64,000 nt of DNA. It comes from Burkholderiales bacterium RIFCSPHIGHO2_01_FULL_63_240 (GTDB taxonomy: Bacteria; Pseudomonadota; Gammaproteobacteria; Burkholderiales; Burkholderiaceae_C). The position numbers and the translations under genes are program-made. The notes under the pieces are model-generated. The model did no database searches. It was not told the DNA's origin and saw only the letters and a list, made by a program, of their open reading frames with translations. Shown piece after piece: positions 1-9,538 of this stretch. Numbering within the stretch: the stretch's first letter is position 1; every line of letters starts with the position of its first letter. The stretch spans positions 62,001 to 126,000 of the forward strand of contig MERU01000011.1 of the NCBI GenBank assembly GCA_001770725.1, written 5' to 3'.

Positions 1-408
1 AAGCACGACATCGGCCTGCCGACATCGCACATCCCCGATTTCATCGCGCAGGTGGAGGCCGCGCTGCGGCAACGCTGGCCTGGCTCGGCGGTGGTCTGCT
101 TTGGCCACCTGGGAGATGGCAACCTGCACTTCAACGTTCAACCTCCGGCCGAGCAGGCGCAGGGGGCGGGTTTCGATGCCTTCGAGCGGGAGGCCAACAC
201 GCTGGTGTTCGACGCGGTGCAGGCGCTGGGCGGCACGATCTCGGCCGAGCACGGCATCGGCGAGTTGCGCAAGCACGAACTGTCTGCGCGCCACCCCGCT
301 GCGGCCTTGGCCGCGATGCGGGCGATCAAGCAGGCGCTGGACCCGGCAGGGGTGCTGAACCCGGGGCGGGTCTTGCCGCTGGCGGACGAGGGCACGCACC
401 AGGCGTGA
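1..408 (+). CDS. FAD-linked oxidase, C-terminal fragment (GlcD/D-lactate dehydrogenase type)
   Basis: The reading frame is open from base 1, so the gene begins outside the window; 135 codons remain before the stop. The visible part is the C-terminal cap domain of the vanillyl-alcohol-oxidase/GlcD flavoprotein family. FGHLGDGNLHFNV matches the metal/substrate-binding H-x-GDGNLH segment, AEHGIGELRKHEL the second conserved His region, and the end LNPGRVLP is the usual GlcD-type terminus. Such enzymes oxidise 2-hydroxy acids (glycolate, D-lactate or D-2-hydroxyglutarate); the substrate cannot be told from this end. It converges on the DUF1178 gene 54 bp away. Confidence 0.85.
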   Translation, partial: KHDIGLPTSHIPDFIAQVEAALRQRWPGSAVVCFGHLGDGNLHFNVQPPAEQAQGAGFDAFEREANTLVFDAVQALGGTISAEHGIGELRKHELSARHPAAALAAMRAIKQALDPAGVLNPGRVLPLADEGTHQA

Positions 409-462
409 ACAGCTTGCAGGGGCTTCCAACGTTCCGGCGGTCACGTCAGGCCGCCAGCGGGC

Positions 463-972
463 TCACTGCAAAGGGCCCTTGAGCGATTCCGGGATGGGCA
501 GCGACATCACGTCGATGCCCTCTTCCTTGAGCTCGGCCACCTCTTGCTGATCGGCCTGACCTCGGACGGCGCGCTGAGGGGCATCGCCACGGTGGATGTT
601 GCGCACCTCCTTGACGAAGCCCTCGCCCACGTCTTCGGTGTGCTGCAGCACGTGGCGAACGGCCTGGAGGTACATCGCCTGGAGGGCTTCGGCGGAGGGT
701 GCCTCCGGCCCCTTGGCCACGTCAGCTGCGGCTGGCACACCGGGCGCCTCAGCCCCCGGCAGCGAAGCCTGCCCGACTCCACCGGCTGCTTTTTCTGCCT
801 TCAGCGAAGCGACATTCAACCTGGTGGCCGACGGCCTGCGCACGACCTCGGTCGACGCACAAACCGGGCAGCTCACGAGCCCCCGGGCCTGTTGCGAAGC
901 CAGGTCATCGGCCGAGGCAAACCAGCCCTCGAAAACGTGGCCGTGTTCGCAATGGAGGTCAACTACCAGCAT
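463..972 (-). CDS. DUF1178 family protein
   Basis: A 169-residue protein of unknown function. The N-terminus MLVVDLHCEHGHVFEGWF followed by CPVCAS is the DUF1178 signature: two Cys pairs (near residues 8 and 36-39) that look like a small zinc ribbon, followed by an Ala-rich linker and a charged C-terminal helix region. It is the last of three minus-strand genes (DUF2818, NUDIX, DUF1178) trailing the nuo operon. From memory this tail is common in Burkholderiales, which suggests co-transcription with nuo, but no role in complex I has been shown. The start is the only plausible ATG. Confidence 0.75.
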   Translation of the reverse strand: MLVVDLHCEHGHVFEGWFASADDLASQQARGLVSCPVCASTEVVRRPSATRLNVASLKAEKAAGGVGQASLPGAEAPGVPAAADVAKGPEAPSAEALQAMYLQAVRHVLQHTEDVGEGFVKEVRNIHRGDAPQRAVRGQADQQEVAELKEEGIDVMSLPIPESLKGPLQ

Positions 973-1023
973 GCTGATCTTTCACAGGCGCCGCCGACTC
1001 CATGAGCCCGCGCCTGTCGGGTC

Positions 1024-1605
1024 TCAGGCATCGACCCAGTTCAAGGGCCAATCGCCGCTGCGCCATTTCTGCAGCCACATCATCCCGACGATGGTTTTCA
1101 CGTCGGTCAGCTCGCCGTCGCGCATCCAGTCTTCGAGCTCCTGCTGGGTGGCCGAGAACACGTCGAGGAATTCACCTTCATCGAGGTGGCGCTCGCCTGC
1201 CTCCAGGCCTTCGGCGAACCAGACCTCGATGAACTCGTCTGCGTAGCCAATGACCGGGTGCATCACGCCAGCGCGCGCCCAGCGGGTCGCGGTGTAGCCG
1301 GTTTCTTCGAGCAACTCGCGCTGCGCGCAACGCAAGCCACCTTCTCCCGGGTCCAGCTTGCCTGCCGGGAACTCGATCATGACGCGCTTGACCGGGTGAC
1401 GGTACTGGCGCTCGAGCACCAACCGACCATCGGGCAGCACGGCCACGATCATCACGGCGCCCGGGTGCAGCACGTACTCGCGCACAGCCTGCTTGCCATC
1501 GGGCAGTCGAACCTCGTCGCGCTGCACGCGGATGAAGGAGCCCTCGTACACCCGCTGCGAATTCAACGTGTGTTCGATCAGGTGGGCGTCTGGGTCCTGG
1601 TCCAT
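1024..1605 (-). CDS. NUDIX hydrolase, ADP-ribose pyrophosphatase-like
   Basis: A 193-residue NUDIX hydrolase. The Nudix box is complete near residues 82-104: it starts GKLDPGEGG and contains REL-EETGY, giving the G-x5-E-x7-RE-x-x-EE-x-G pattern that binds catalytic Mg2+. The preceding RQYRHPVKRVMIEFPAGK is typical of the NudF/ADP-ribose pyrophosphatase subgroup, so hydrolysis of ADP-ribose to AMP and ribose-5-phosphate is the likely reaction; other nucleoside diphosphate-X substrates remain possible. The gene lies 21 bp downstream of the DUF2818 gene in the post-nuo tail. Confidence 0.85.
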   Translation of the reverse strand: MDQDPDAHLIEHTLNSQRVYEGSFIRVQRDEVRLPDGKQAVREYVLHPGAVMIVAVLPDGRLVLERQYRHPVKRVMIEFPAGKLDPGEGGLRCAQRELLEETGYTATRWARAGVMHPVIGYADEFIEVWFAEGLEAGERHLDEGEFLDVFSATQQELEDWMRDGELTDVKTIVGMMWLQKWRSGDWPLNWVDA

Positions 1606-1626
1606 GGCATCGGGCCTCGCGTCAGG

Positions 1627-1932
1627 TCAGTGCTTGCGCAGGTAACGCCAGACGAAGCCAGGAAAGGCCAGCGTGAGGAACACGCACAGCCACACGGCCA
1701 CGAACTCCCAGCGCACCACGCTGGCGCGCCCGAGGTGGGATTCCAGCGCACGACCGAGCAGCGCAATCAGCGTGCCATAGGCCAGCAACTCCAGCACCCG
1801 CCACGCCACCGTCTTGGGCTCGCGGCGCGGCCCGAAGAGGAACAATCGCTCGTTCACAAATGGCAAATTGGCCGCGATCAACGCGGCCAGCAGCACGGTC
1901 AGGACTGCCCAGGCGGGGACCAGGCCCGTCAT
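1627..1932 (-). CDS. DUF2818 family small membrane protein
   Basis: A 101-residue integral membrane protein starting MTGLVPAWAV. The frame stays open upstream into nuoN, but the ATG at 1932 is preceded by an AAGGGGG ribosome-binding site and lies 31 bp after the nuoN stop, so this start was chosen. Three hydrophobic stretches are visible: a long one at residues 5-22, one around ELLAYGTLIALLG, and one around WEFVAVWLCVFLTLAF. It ends with a basic WRYLRKH tail. DUF2818 genes sit directly behind nuoN in many betaproteobacteria, so an accessory or assembly role for complex I is a reasonable guess, but it is unproven. Confidence 0.75.
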   Translation of the reverse strand: MTGLVPAWAVLTVLLAALIAANLPFVNERLFLFGPRREPKTVAWRVLELLAYGTLIALLGRALESHLGRASVVRWEFVAVWLCVFLTLAFPGFVWRYLRKH

Positions 1933-1963
1933 GCCGGGCCCCCTTGGCGAAGTGGCCAGCCCA

Positions 1964-3445
1964 TCAGCCAGCCAGCGACTGGGTGATGGCGCGGGCGCAC
2001 AGCGACAGCAGGCCGCTGGGCAGCACGCCCAGCACCAGCACAGCCAGTGCATTGGCCGACAGCAGCAGGCGCGCGCCCGAGCCCTCGGCCACGGCTTGGG
2101 TCTGCACCGGCTCGTCGAAGTACATGACCTTGACGATGCGCAGGTAGTAGAACGCCCCGACCAGCGACAGCAGCACCGCCACGATCGACAACTGCAGCAG
2201 CAGCGGCGAGTTGGTCGTGATCAGCGACTGCAGCACGGCCAGCTTGGCGTAAAAGCCCACGGTCGGCGGGATGCCGGCCAGCGAGAACATGAACACCAGC
2301 ATGACGCCAGCCAGCACCGGGCTGCGCTTGGCCAGACCGGCCAGGTCGGAGACCTGCTCCGACTCGAAACCGGGGCGCGACAGCACCATGATCAGGCCGA
2401 AGGTGCCCATCGTGGTCAGCACGTAGGTCAGCACGTAGAACAGCGACGAGCCATAGCCGTTGCCGGCCGACACGGTGTTGCCGGAGATCACGGTGGGCAC
2501 GAAGCCCAGCAGCATGAAGCCCAGCTGAGCGATGCCCGAGTAGGCCAGCATGCGCTTGAGGTTGGTCTGCGCGATGGCGGCCAGGTTGCCCAGCGTCATC
2601 GAGGCCACGGCCAGGATCATCATCATCTGTTGCCAGTCGGTGGCCAGGTTGATGAGGCCCTCGACCAGGATGCGCAGCGTGATGGCGAATGCGGCCAGCT
2701 TCGGAGCGCCGGCGATCAGCAGCGTGACAGCCGTCGGGGCACCCTGGTACACGTCAGGCACCCACATGTGGAAGGGCACCACACCCAGCTTGAAAGCCAG
2801 ACCGGCCACGATGAACACCAGGCCGAAAGCCAGCACCTGCTTGTTCAGGTCACCGGCCAGGGTGGCCTGGTAGACCTCGGCGATGTCGAGCGAGCCGGTG
2901 GCGCCGTACATCATCGACAGGCCGTACAGCAGGAAGCCCGAAGCCAGCGCACCCAGCACGAAGTACTTCATGGCCGCTTCGGTCGACTGAGCGTGATCGC
3001 GGCGCAGGGCCACCAGCGCATACAGCGACAGCGACATCAACTCCAGACCCAGGTAGATGGTCAGGAAGTTGTTGCCCATGATCATGATGCTGATGCCCAG
3101 CAGCGAGAACATGCTCAGGGTGTAGAGCTCGCCCTTGGCCAGCTCGCGCGGGCCGGCGTAAACCTGGGCGTAGACCAGGCTGCCCATCACGGCCAGCGTG
3201 GCGCACAGGGCCAGCAGGTGCCCCATCGGGTCGATCACGACCATCTTCTGCATGGCATAGGCCGTGGCACCGTTGTCGATCTCGACCAGGTGCAGCGCGG
3301 CCACCGCCGCCAGCGAAGCCAGGGTCAGGTAATAGGTGGGACGGCGTTGGGGACAGGTGACGAACAGGTCCAACAACGCCACCAGGCAGGCCATGCCCAG
3401 CAGGACGATCTCGGGGGTCACCGCGAGCCAGTTCAGGTCAGTCAT
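1964..3445 (-). CDS. nuoN: NADH-quinone oxidoreductase subunit N
   Basis: A 493-residue, 14-helix antiporter-like subunit of the complex I membrane arm. The start MTDLNWLAVTPEIVLLG was chosen over upstream in-frame codons because the N-terminus then matches the family and the gene begins 14 bp after nuoM. The proton-channel lysine region is visible in FKLGVVPFHMWVPDVYQGAP and in LKRMLAYSGIAQLGFM, both family hallmarks. It is the last nuo gene of the operon and works with NuoL and NuoM in proton pumping driven by NADH:ubiquinone oxidoreduction. Confidence 0.97.
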   Translation of the reverse strand: MTDLNWLAVTPEIVLLGMACLVALLDLFVTCPQRRPTYYLTLASLAAVAALHLVEIDNGATAYAMQKMVVIDPMGHLLALCATLAVMGSLVYAQVYAGPRELAKGELYTLSMFSLLGISIMIMGNNFLTIYLGLELMSLSLYALVALRRDHAQSTEAAMKYFVLGALASGFLLYGLSMMYGATGSLDIAEVYQATLAGDLNKQVLAFGLVFIVAGLAFKLGVVPFHMWVPDVYQGAPTAVTLLIAGAPKLAAFAITLRILVEGLINLATDWQQMMMILAVASMTLGNLAAIAQTNLKRMLAYSGIAQLGFMLLGFVPTVISGNTVSAGNGYGSSLFYVLTYVLTTMGTFGLIMVLSRPGFESEQVSDLAGLAKRSPVLAGVMLVFMFSLAGIPPTVGFYAKLAVLQSLITTNSPLLLQLSIVAVLLSLVGAFYYLRIVKVMYFDEPVQTQAVAEGSGARLLLSANALAVLVLGVLPSGLLSLCARAITQSLAG

Positions 3446-3459
3446 GTTGCTTCGGCCTT

Positions 3460-4947
3460 TTAGTTCAGCTTGCTTTGAGCGACGTGCTTGAGCAGCTCGG
3501 TCACGGAGACGTGCATCACGTCGGTGAACGGCTTGGGCTGGATGCCCATCCACAGCACGGCGGCCGCCAGCACGGCCAGGATCAGGAATTCGCGGGCGTT
3601 GATGTCCTTGAGCGCACGCACGTCGTCGTTGGCGATGTCACCGAGGTAGACGCGCTTGTACATCCACAGGGTGTAGGCCGCACCGAAGATCAGGGCCGTG
3701 GCAGCCAGCGCACCGATCAGGAAGTCGTGCTGGACGGCACCCAGGATCACCATCCACTCGCCCACGAAACCGGCTGTGCCCGGCAGGCCGCAGTTGGCCA
3801 TCGAGAACAGCAGCGCGAAGGCGGCGAACTTGGGCATGGTGTTGACCACGCCGCCATAGGAGGCGATCTCACGCGAGTGCACGCGGTCGTACAGCACGCC
3901 GATGCTCAGGAACATGGCGCCCGAAACGAACCCGTGGGCGATCATCTGCACCAGGCCACCGGAGACACCCAGCTCGTTGAAGATGAAGAAGCCCAGGGTC
4001 ACGAAACCCATGTGCGCGATGGACGAATACGCCACCAGCTTCTTCATGTCCTGCTGGACCATGGCCACCAGGCCGATGTAGATCACGCCGATCAGCGACA
4101 GGGTGATCACCACCGGCGCAAACTCGTGCGAGGCATCGGGCACGATGGGCAGCATGAAGCGCAGGAAACCGTAGCAACCGAGCTTGAGCATGATGGCGGC
4201 CAGCACGGCCGAGCCACCCGTTGGTGCTTCGACGTGCACGTCGGGCAGCCAGGTGTGCACCGGGAACATCGGCACCTTCACCGCAAAGGCCGCAAAGAAC
4301 GCACCGAAGAGCAAGGCCTGCGGCGTGGCGCCCAGCGGCAGCTTGTGCCAGTCGAGGATGTTGAACGAGCCGCCCGACTTGTAGTACAGGAAGACCAGTG
4401 CCACCAGCATCAGCAGCGAGCCCAGCAGCGTGTACAGGAAGAACTTGAAGGCGGCGTACACGCGACGCGGGCCACCCCACACGCCGATGATGATGTACAT
4501 CGGGATCAGCGTGGCTTCGAAGAACACGTAGAACAGCATGCCGTCCAGCGCGGCAAACACGCCGATCATCAGGCCCGACAGGATCAGGAAGGCACCGAAG
4601 TACTGGTGCGGTCGGTCTTCGATGACCTCCCAGCCGGCCAGCACCACGATGATGGTGATGAAGGCCGTCAGCGGCACGAACCACATCGAGATGCCATCGA
4701 CACCCAGGTGGTACATGACGTTGAAGCGCTCGATCCAGGGCGCCTTCTCGACGAACTGCATCGCTGCGGTCGTCGTGTCGAAGTCGGTCATCAGGGGAAT
4801 GGTGACCAGGAAGCCGGCGACCGAGCCGATGAGCGCGATCCAGCGGGCAGCGCTGGGGTTCTCCTGGCGGCCAGCGGCCAGCAGCAGGAGCCCGAAGGCC
4901 ACCGGGACCCAGATGGCCAGAGAGAGGATGTTGGACATGGTTTGCAT
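3460..4947 (-). CDS. nuoM: NADH-quinone oxidoreductase subunit M
   Basis: A 495-residue antiporter-like membrane subunit of complex I. The family signatures FEATLIPMYIIIGVWGG (conserved TM5 glutamate) and FPVHTWLPDVHVEAPTGGS are present, as is DMKKLVAYSSIAHMGFV. Two ATGs compete (4947 and 4938); the upstream one has GAGGA at a suitable distance while the second has none, so 4947 was used. It lies between nuoL (16-bp gap) and nuoN in the operon and forms one of the proton channels of the membrane arm. Confidence 0.97.
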   Translation of the reverse strand: MQTMSNILSLAIWVPVAFGLLLLAAGRQENPSAARWIALIGSVAGFLVTIPLMTDFDTTTAAMQFVEKAPWIERFNVMYHLGVDGISMWFVPLTAFITIIVVLAGWEVIEDRPHQYFGAFLILSGLMIGVFAALDGMLFYVFFEATLIPMYIIIGVWGGPRRVYAAFKFFLYTLLGSLLMLVALVFLYYKSGGSFNILDWHKLPLGATPQALLFGAFFAAFAVKVPMFPVHTWLPDVHVEAPTGGSAVLAAIMLKLGCYGFLRFMLPIVPDASHEFAPVVITLSLIGVIYIGLVAMVQQDMKKLVAYSSIAHMGFVTLGFFIFNELGVSGGLVQMIAHGFVSGAMFLSIGVLYDRVHSREIASYGGVVNTMPKFAAFALLFSMANCGLPGTAGFVGEWMVILGAVQHDFLIGALAATALIFGAAYTLWMYKRVYLGDIANDDVRALKDINAREFLILAVLAAAVLWMGIQPKPFTDVMHVSVTELLKHVAQSKLN

Positions 4948-4963
4948 GGGCGGGTCCTCGTGC

Positions 4964-6970
4964 TCAGGGTTGCATGAACACGAACCAGGTCATGAGGGCG
5001 AACACCCCCAGGATCATGACCAGCGCGTAGTGATAGAGGTAACCGGTCTGGAACAGGCGGACCACCGAGCCGATCATGCCGACCAGCTTGGCCGAGCCGT
5101 TGACGACCAGGCCGTCGATCAGCGCAACGTCACCGATCTTCCAGAAGCCGCGGCCCAGAAGGCGGGCACCGGCGGCCAGGACGTTCTCGTTGAACCAGTC
5201 CAGGAAGTACTTGTTCTCGCCGATGACGATGAGCGGACGCAGCACCTTGGCAAAGAACGCCGGGATCTGCGGGGCCACCAGGTAGAACACGTACGCGGTC
5301 ACCACACCACCCAGGGCCAGGAAGAACGGCAGCGTCTGGAAGCCGTGCAGGGCCATCGCGGTGGCGCCATGGAAGTGATGCGCCAGCTCGGCCATGGCCG
5401 GGTGCTTGGCCGCGTCCACGAAGATGGCCGACTTCAGGAAGTCACCGAAGAGCATGGGCTCGATGGTCAGGAAGCCGATCACAACCGAGGGGATGGCCAG
5501 CAGCAGCAGCGGGGCCGTAACGACCCAAGGCGACTCGTGCGGCTCGTGGTGGTGGTCGTCACCATGGTCGTCGTGGTGATCGTGTTCACCCGGGAACGGC
5601 TTGTGGTGGAAGCGCTCCTTGCCATGGAAGACCAGGAAGTACATCCGGAAGCTGTAGAAGGCGGTGACGAACACACCCGTCATGACGGCGAACTGGGCGA
5701 AACCAGCGGCCGGCAGGTGGCTGTGCTCCACGGCGATCAGGATCGAGTCCTTGGAGTAAAAGCCCGCGAAGAACGGTGTGCCGATCAGGGCCAGCGAGCC
5801 CAACAGCGAGGTGATCCAGGTGATGGGCATGCGCTTCCACAGGCCACCCATGTTGCGGATGTCCTGGTCGTGGTGCATGCCGATGATGACCGAGCCGGCC
5901 CCGAGGAACAGCAAGGCCTTGAAGAAGGCGTGCGTCATCAGGTGGAACACGGCCACGTTGTAGGCCGACAGGCCCAGGGCCACGGTCATGTAACCCAGCT
6001 GCGACAGCGTGGAGTAAGCCACCACGCGCTTGATGTCGTTCTGGATGATGCCCAAAAAGCCCATGAACAGCGCCGTGATGGAGCCGATCACCAGGATGAA
6101 GTTCAGCGCGGCGTCGGACAACTCGAACAGCGGCGACATGCGCGAGACCATGAAGATGCCGGCCGTCACCATGGTGGCGGCGTGGATCAGCGCGGAGATC
6201 GGGGTCGGGCCTTCCATCGAGTCGGGCAGCCACACGTGCAGCGGGAACTGCGCCGACTTGCCCATCGCACCGATGAACAGGCAGATGCAGATGACCGTGA
6301 TCAGGGACCAGTCCGTCTTGGGCAGGCTCAAGGCGGTCAGGTCATTGGCCTTGGCGAACAGCTCGGTGTAGTTGAGCGTGCCGGTGTAGGCCAGCAGCAG
6401 GCCGATGCCCAGGATGAAGCCGAAGTCACCCACGCGGTTGACCAGGAAGGCCTTCATGTTGGCGAAGATGGCCGTGGGCTTCTTGAACCAGAAACCGATC
6501 AAGAGGTACGACACCAGGCCCACCGCTTCCCAGCCGAAGAACAGCTGCAGCAGGTTGTTGCTCATCACGAGCATCAACATCGAGAAGGTGAACAGCGAGA
6601 TGTACGAGAAGAAGCGCTGGTAGCCAGGGTCCTCTTCCATGTAGCCGATGGTGTAGATGTGCACCATCAGCGACACGAAGGTCACCACGCACATCATCAT
6701 CGCGGTCAGGCCGTCGACCATGAAGCCGACTTCCATCTTGAGGGAGCCCAGGGTCATCCACTCGTAGACGGTGGCGTTGAAGCTGGCGCCATCGACGGCG
6801 ACGGCCTTGAGCGTCATCGCCGAGATGATGAAGGACACCAGCACACCCAGGATGGTGATCAGGTGGGCTGGACGGCGACCGATGTAGCCGCCGAAGAGGC
6901 CCGCCACGATCGATCCGACCAGCGGCGCCAGGGGCACCGCCAGCAGGGAGTTGAGGGAAAGCTCAGACAT
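4964..6970 (-). CDS. nuoL: NADH-quinone oxidoreductase subunit L
   Basis: A 668-residue distal antiporter-like subunit with the long C-terminal lateral helix region. Core motifs include FFGWEAVGLVSYLLIGFW (conserved Glu near residue 148), FPLHVWLPDSMEGPTPISAL and DIKRVVAYSTLSQLGYM. A notable insertion at about residues 454-478 (bases 5537-5611) is very rich in His and Asp, in the loop before WVVTAPLLLLAIPSVV; this loop could bind metal ions but is not part of the conserved pumping machinery. It follows nuoK by 24 bp. Confidence 0.97.
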   Translation of the reverse strand: MSELSLNSLLAVPLAPLVGSIVAGLFGGYIGRRPAHLITILGVLVSFIISAMTLKAVAVDGASFNATVYEWMTLGSLKMEVGFMVDGLTAMMMCVVTFVSLMVHIYTIGYMEEDPGYQRFFSYISLFTFSMLMLVMSNNLLQLFFGWEAVGLVSYLLIGFWFKKPTAIFANMKAFLVNRVGDFGFILGIGLLLAYTGTLNYTELFAKANDLTALSLPKTDWSLITVICICLFIGAMGKSAQFPLHVWLPDSMEGPTPISALIHAATMVTAGIFMVSRMSPLFELSDAALNFILVIGSITALFMGFLGIIQNDIKRVVAYSTLSQLGYMTVALGLSAYNVAVFHLMTHAFFKALLFLGAGSVIIGMHHDQDIRNMGGLWKRMPITWITSLLGSLALIGTPFFAGFYSKDSILIAVEHSHLPAAGFAQFAVMTGVFVTAFYSFRMYFLVFHGKERFHHKPFPGEHDHHDDHGDDHHHEPHESPWVVTAPLLLLAIPSVVIGFLTIEPMLFGDFLKSAIFVDAAKHPAMAELAHHFHGATAMALHGFQTLPFFLALGGVVTAYVFYLVAPQIPAFFAKVLRPLIVIGENKYFLDWFNENVLAAGARLLGRGFWKIGDVALIDGLVVNGSAKLVGMIGSVVRLFQTGYLYHYALVMILGVFALMTWFVFMQP

Positions 6971-6994
6971 GGTTGTTGTTCTCCTGGCGTCGCA

Positions 6995-7309
6995 TCAGCC
7001 CTTGAGGGTGTCGAGTTCGTCCACGTTGATCGACGAGCGATTGCGGAACAGAACCACCAGGATGGCCAGACCGATGGCCGACTCGGCGGCCGCCACGGTC
7101 AGGATGAAGAACACGAAGACCTGGCCGTCCATGTTCCCCAGGTAGTGGGAGAAGGCCACGAAGTTCATGTTCACGGCCAGGAGCATCAGCTCGATGGCCA
7201 TGAGCAGCACGATCAGGTTCTTGCGGTTCAGGAAGATGCCGATGACCGACATCGCGAACAGGATGGCGCCGAGCGACAGGAAGTGCCCGAGGGTGATCGA
7301 GGTGGTCAT
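6995..7309 (-). CDS. nuoK: NADH-quinone oxidoreductase subunit K
   Basis: A 104-residue protein with three transmembrane helices, close to the usual length of about 100. The essential membrane glutamates are in [12 protein letters not shown] (helix 2) and [12 protein letters not shown] (helix 3). Its start codon overlaps the nuoJ stop by 4 bp (ATGA), indicating translational coupling. NuoK links the quinone-proximal part of the membrane arm to the antiporter-like subunits and carries part of the central proton-transfer chain. Confidence 0.97.
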   Translation of the reverse strand: MTTSITLGHFLSLGAILFAMSVIGIFLNRKNLIVLLMAIELMLLAVNMNFVAFSHYLGNMDGQVFVFFILTVAAAESAIGLAILVVLFRNRSSINVDELDTLKG

Positions 7310-7941
7310 GCCTGGCCTCCTTCTTCTTGTTGAGCGGCGGGGGCCTCGACCTGAGGCGCCACCTTGACCACGCGCAGGCGGTCGGCCTTCTTGACGCGGA
7401 CCTGCTCGCTCACGTTCTGCGAACGCGAGTCCTTGCGCTGGCGCAGGGTCAGGGCGATGGCGGCGATGATGCCCACCAGCAGGATGACGGCGGCCACCTG
7501 CACCGGGAACAGGTAGTTGGTGTAGAGGTCGATGCCCAGCGCCTTGGTGTTGGCCACCTGGGCGACTTCGGGCGGCATCGGCTTGGCCGTCGGCAGGTCA
7601 AAGCCGCGGGTCAGCACGAAGGACATTTCCAGGGCGATGACCACGCCGATGATGCCGGCGACGGGGAAGTGCTTCCAGAAACCCTGGCGCAGCGAGTCGG
7701 TGTTGATGTCGAGCATCATCACCACGAACAGGAAGAGCACCATCACCGCCCCCACGTACACGAGCACGAGGGCGATGGCGAGGAACTCGGCCTGCAGGAG
7801 CATCCAGACGCAGGAGGCGCTGGCAAAAGCCAGCACCAGGTGCAGGGCGGCGGTCACCGGGCTCTTGGCGGTGATCACGCGGAAGCCCGCGTAGACCAGC
7901 ACGAAGGCGAAGGTGTAGAAAAGTAGGCTGAAGGTGTCCAT
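7306..7941 (-). CDS. nuoJ: NADH-quinone oxidoreductase subunit J
   Basis: A 211-residue protein with five predicted membrane helices (for example [20 protein letters not shown], which carries the conserved Tyr-Val-Gly-Ala segment of helix 3). The C-terminal 45 residues after [11 protein letters not shown] are polar and rich in Lys, Ala and Glu, a cytoplasmic extension. It overlaps nuoK by 4 bp and follows nuoI by 6 bp. NuoJ forms part of the link between the quinone site and the first proton channel. Confidence 0.95.
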   Translation of the reverse strand: MDTFSLLFYTFAFVLVYAGFRVITAKSPVTAALHLVLAFASASCVWMLLQAEFLAIALVLVYVGAVMVLFLFVVMMLDINTDSLRQGFWKHFPVAGIIGVVIALEMSFVLTRGFDLPTAKPMPPEVAQVANTKALGIDLYTNYLFPVQVAAVILLVGIIAAIALTLRQRKDSRSQNVSEQVRVKKADRLRVVKVAPQVEAPAAQQEEGGQA

Positions 7942-7947
7942 GATCGG

Positions 7948-8439
7948 TCAGCGATATTTCGCGTCCGCCTCCTTGTTGGCAGCGATGTCCTTTTCGTAGC
8001 GATCACCCACGGCCAGGAGCATGTCCTTGGTGAAGTAGAGGTCGCCACGCTTTTCACCGTGGTATTCGAAGATGTGCGTCTCGACGATGGCGTCGACCGG
8101 GCAGCTTTCTTCGCAGAAACCGCAGAAGATGCACTTGGTCAGGTCAATGTCGTAGCGCGTGGTGCGGCGCTGGCCGTCTTCGCGAACGGCCGACTCGATG
8201 GTGATGGCCATGGCCGGGCAGACCGCTTCGCACAGCTTGCAGGCGATGCAGCGCTCTTCGCCGTTGTCATAGCGGCGCTGGGCGTGCAGGCCGCGGAAGC
8301 GCGGCGACATCGGGGTCTTTTCTTCCGGGAACTGCACGGTGATGTGCGGCTTGAGGAAGTGCTTGCCGGTGACGGCCAGGCCCTTGAACAACTCCAGCAG
8401 CAGGAAGCTGGAGACGAATTCCTTGAAGGACGTGCTCAT
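7948..8439 (-). CDS. nuoI: NADH-quinone oxidoreductase subunit I, 2x[4Fe-4S]
   Basis: A 163-residue peripheral iron-sulfur subunit. Two ferredoxin motifs are intact: [12 protein letters not shown] and [12 protein letters not shown], binding clusters N6a and N6b that pass electrons from NuoG to NuoB. The N-terminal region with [17 protein letters not shown] is the membrane-contacting amphipathic part. The length agrees with betaproteobacterial NuoI. It is located between nuoH and nuoJ in standard order. Confidence 0.97.
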   Translation of the reverse strand: MSTSFKEFVSSFLLLELFKGLAVTGKHFLKPHITVQFPEEKTPMSPRFRGLHAQRRYDNGEERCIACKLCEAVCPAMAITIESAVREDGQRRTTRYDIDLTKCIFCGFCEESCPVDAIVETHIFEYHGEKRGDLYFTKDMLLAVGDRYEKDIAANKEADAKYR

Positions 8440-8460
8440 GGTGGGGGTGTCCTTTCAGTC

Positions 8461-9519
8461 TCAGTTCCAGATGTTCCAGGGCGACATCATCCACACGCCC
8501 ACCACGATCAGCCAGATCAGGGTGACGGGGATGAAGATCTTCCAGCCCAGGCGCATGATCTGGTCATAGCGGAAGCGCGGGAACGAGGCGCGCACCCACA
8601 GGAACATCGTGACGATGACGAAGGCCTTCAGCCCCAACCAGATCCAGCCCGGGATGAAGCTCAGGGCCTCGATCGGGGGCAGCCAGCCGCCGAAGAACAT
8701 GATGGCCGCCAGCGTGGACACCAGGATCATGTTGGCGTACTCGGCCAGGAAGAACATGGCGAAGGACATGCCCGAGTACTCGATCATGTGACCGGCCACG
8801 ATTTCCGATTCGCCTTCGACCACGTCGAAGGGGTGGCGGTTGGTCTCGGCCAGGCCGGAGATGAAGTACACGACGGTGATCGGCAGCAGCGGCAGCCAGT
8901 TCCAGGACAGGAAGCTCAAGCCCATGTCGGCGAACTGGCCCTTGTCCTGGCTCAGCACGATGTCGGTCATGTTGAGCGAGCCCGCGGTCATCAGCACGAC
9001 GACGAAGCAGAAACCCATCGCGATTTCGTACGACACCATCTGGGCCGAAGCGCGCAGCGCGCCCAGGAAGGCGTACTTCGAGTTCGAGGCCCAGCCGGCG
9101 ATGATCACGCCATAGACTTCCATCGAGGTGATGGCCATCAGGAACAGCAGGCCGGCGTTGACGTTGGCCAGCGCGACTTCGGGGCCGAAGGGGATCACGG
9201 CCCAGGCGGCCAGGGCCGGCATGATGGTCATGATCGGGCCCAGGAAGAACAGGCCCTTGTTGGCCGCCGTCGGGGTGATGATCTCCTTGAAGATCAGCTT
9301 GACGGCGTCGGCGATGGGCTGCAGCAAGCCACCAGGGCCAGTGCGGTTCGGGCCCGGTCGGATCTGCGACCAGCCGATGGCCTTGCGCTCCCACAGGGTC
9401 AGGTAGGCAACGCAGCCCAGCAGCGGCAGCAGCAGGGCCACGATCTTGATGAGCGACCAGACCACGGGCCAGGCGGCTCCGAGGTTGGCGGCGCCAGCGT
9501 TGTAGAGGGTGTCAATCAT
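8461..9519 (-). CDS. nuoH: NADH-quinone oxidoreductase subunit H
   Basis: A 352-residue, eight-helix subunit that forms the quinone-entry chamber. The start [14 protein letters not shown] was chosen because it is 19 bp after the nuoG stop and fits the family; open upstream codons are within nuoG. Signatures are [20 protein letters not shown] (quinone-chamber loop) and [15 protein letters not shown] with its invariant acidic residues. It works with NuoA, J and K in coupling quinone reduction to proton pumping. Confidence 0.97.
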   Translation of the reverse strand: MIDTLYNAGAANLGAAWPVVWSLIKIVALLLPLLGCVAYLTLWERKAIGWSQIRPGPNRTGPGGLLQPIADAVKLIFKEIITPTAANKGLFFLGPIMTIMPALAAWAVIPFGPEVALANVNAGLLFLMAITSMEVYGVIIAGWASNSKYAFLGALRASAQMVSYEIAMGFCFVVVLMTAGSLNMTDIVLSQDKGQFADMGLSFLSWNWLPLLPITVVYFISGLAETNRHPFDVVEGESEIVAGHMIEYSGMSFAMFFLAEYANMILVSTLAAIMFFGGWLPPIEALSFIPGWIWLGLKAFVIVTMFLWVRASFPRFRYDQIMRLGWKIFIPVTLIWLIVVGVWMMSPWNIWN

Positions 9520-9538
9520 TGCTTGTCTCCCCTGCCCT

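Noticed and set aside
4538-7333. A 931-codon open frame on the plus strand, antisense to nuoL, nuoK and part of nuoM
   Set aside because: Its translation is a His/Gln/Arg/Asp-rich string with no domain; it is a by-product of GC-biased third positions of the nuo genes.
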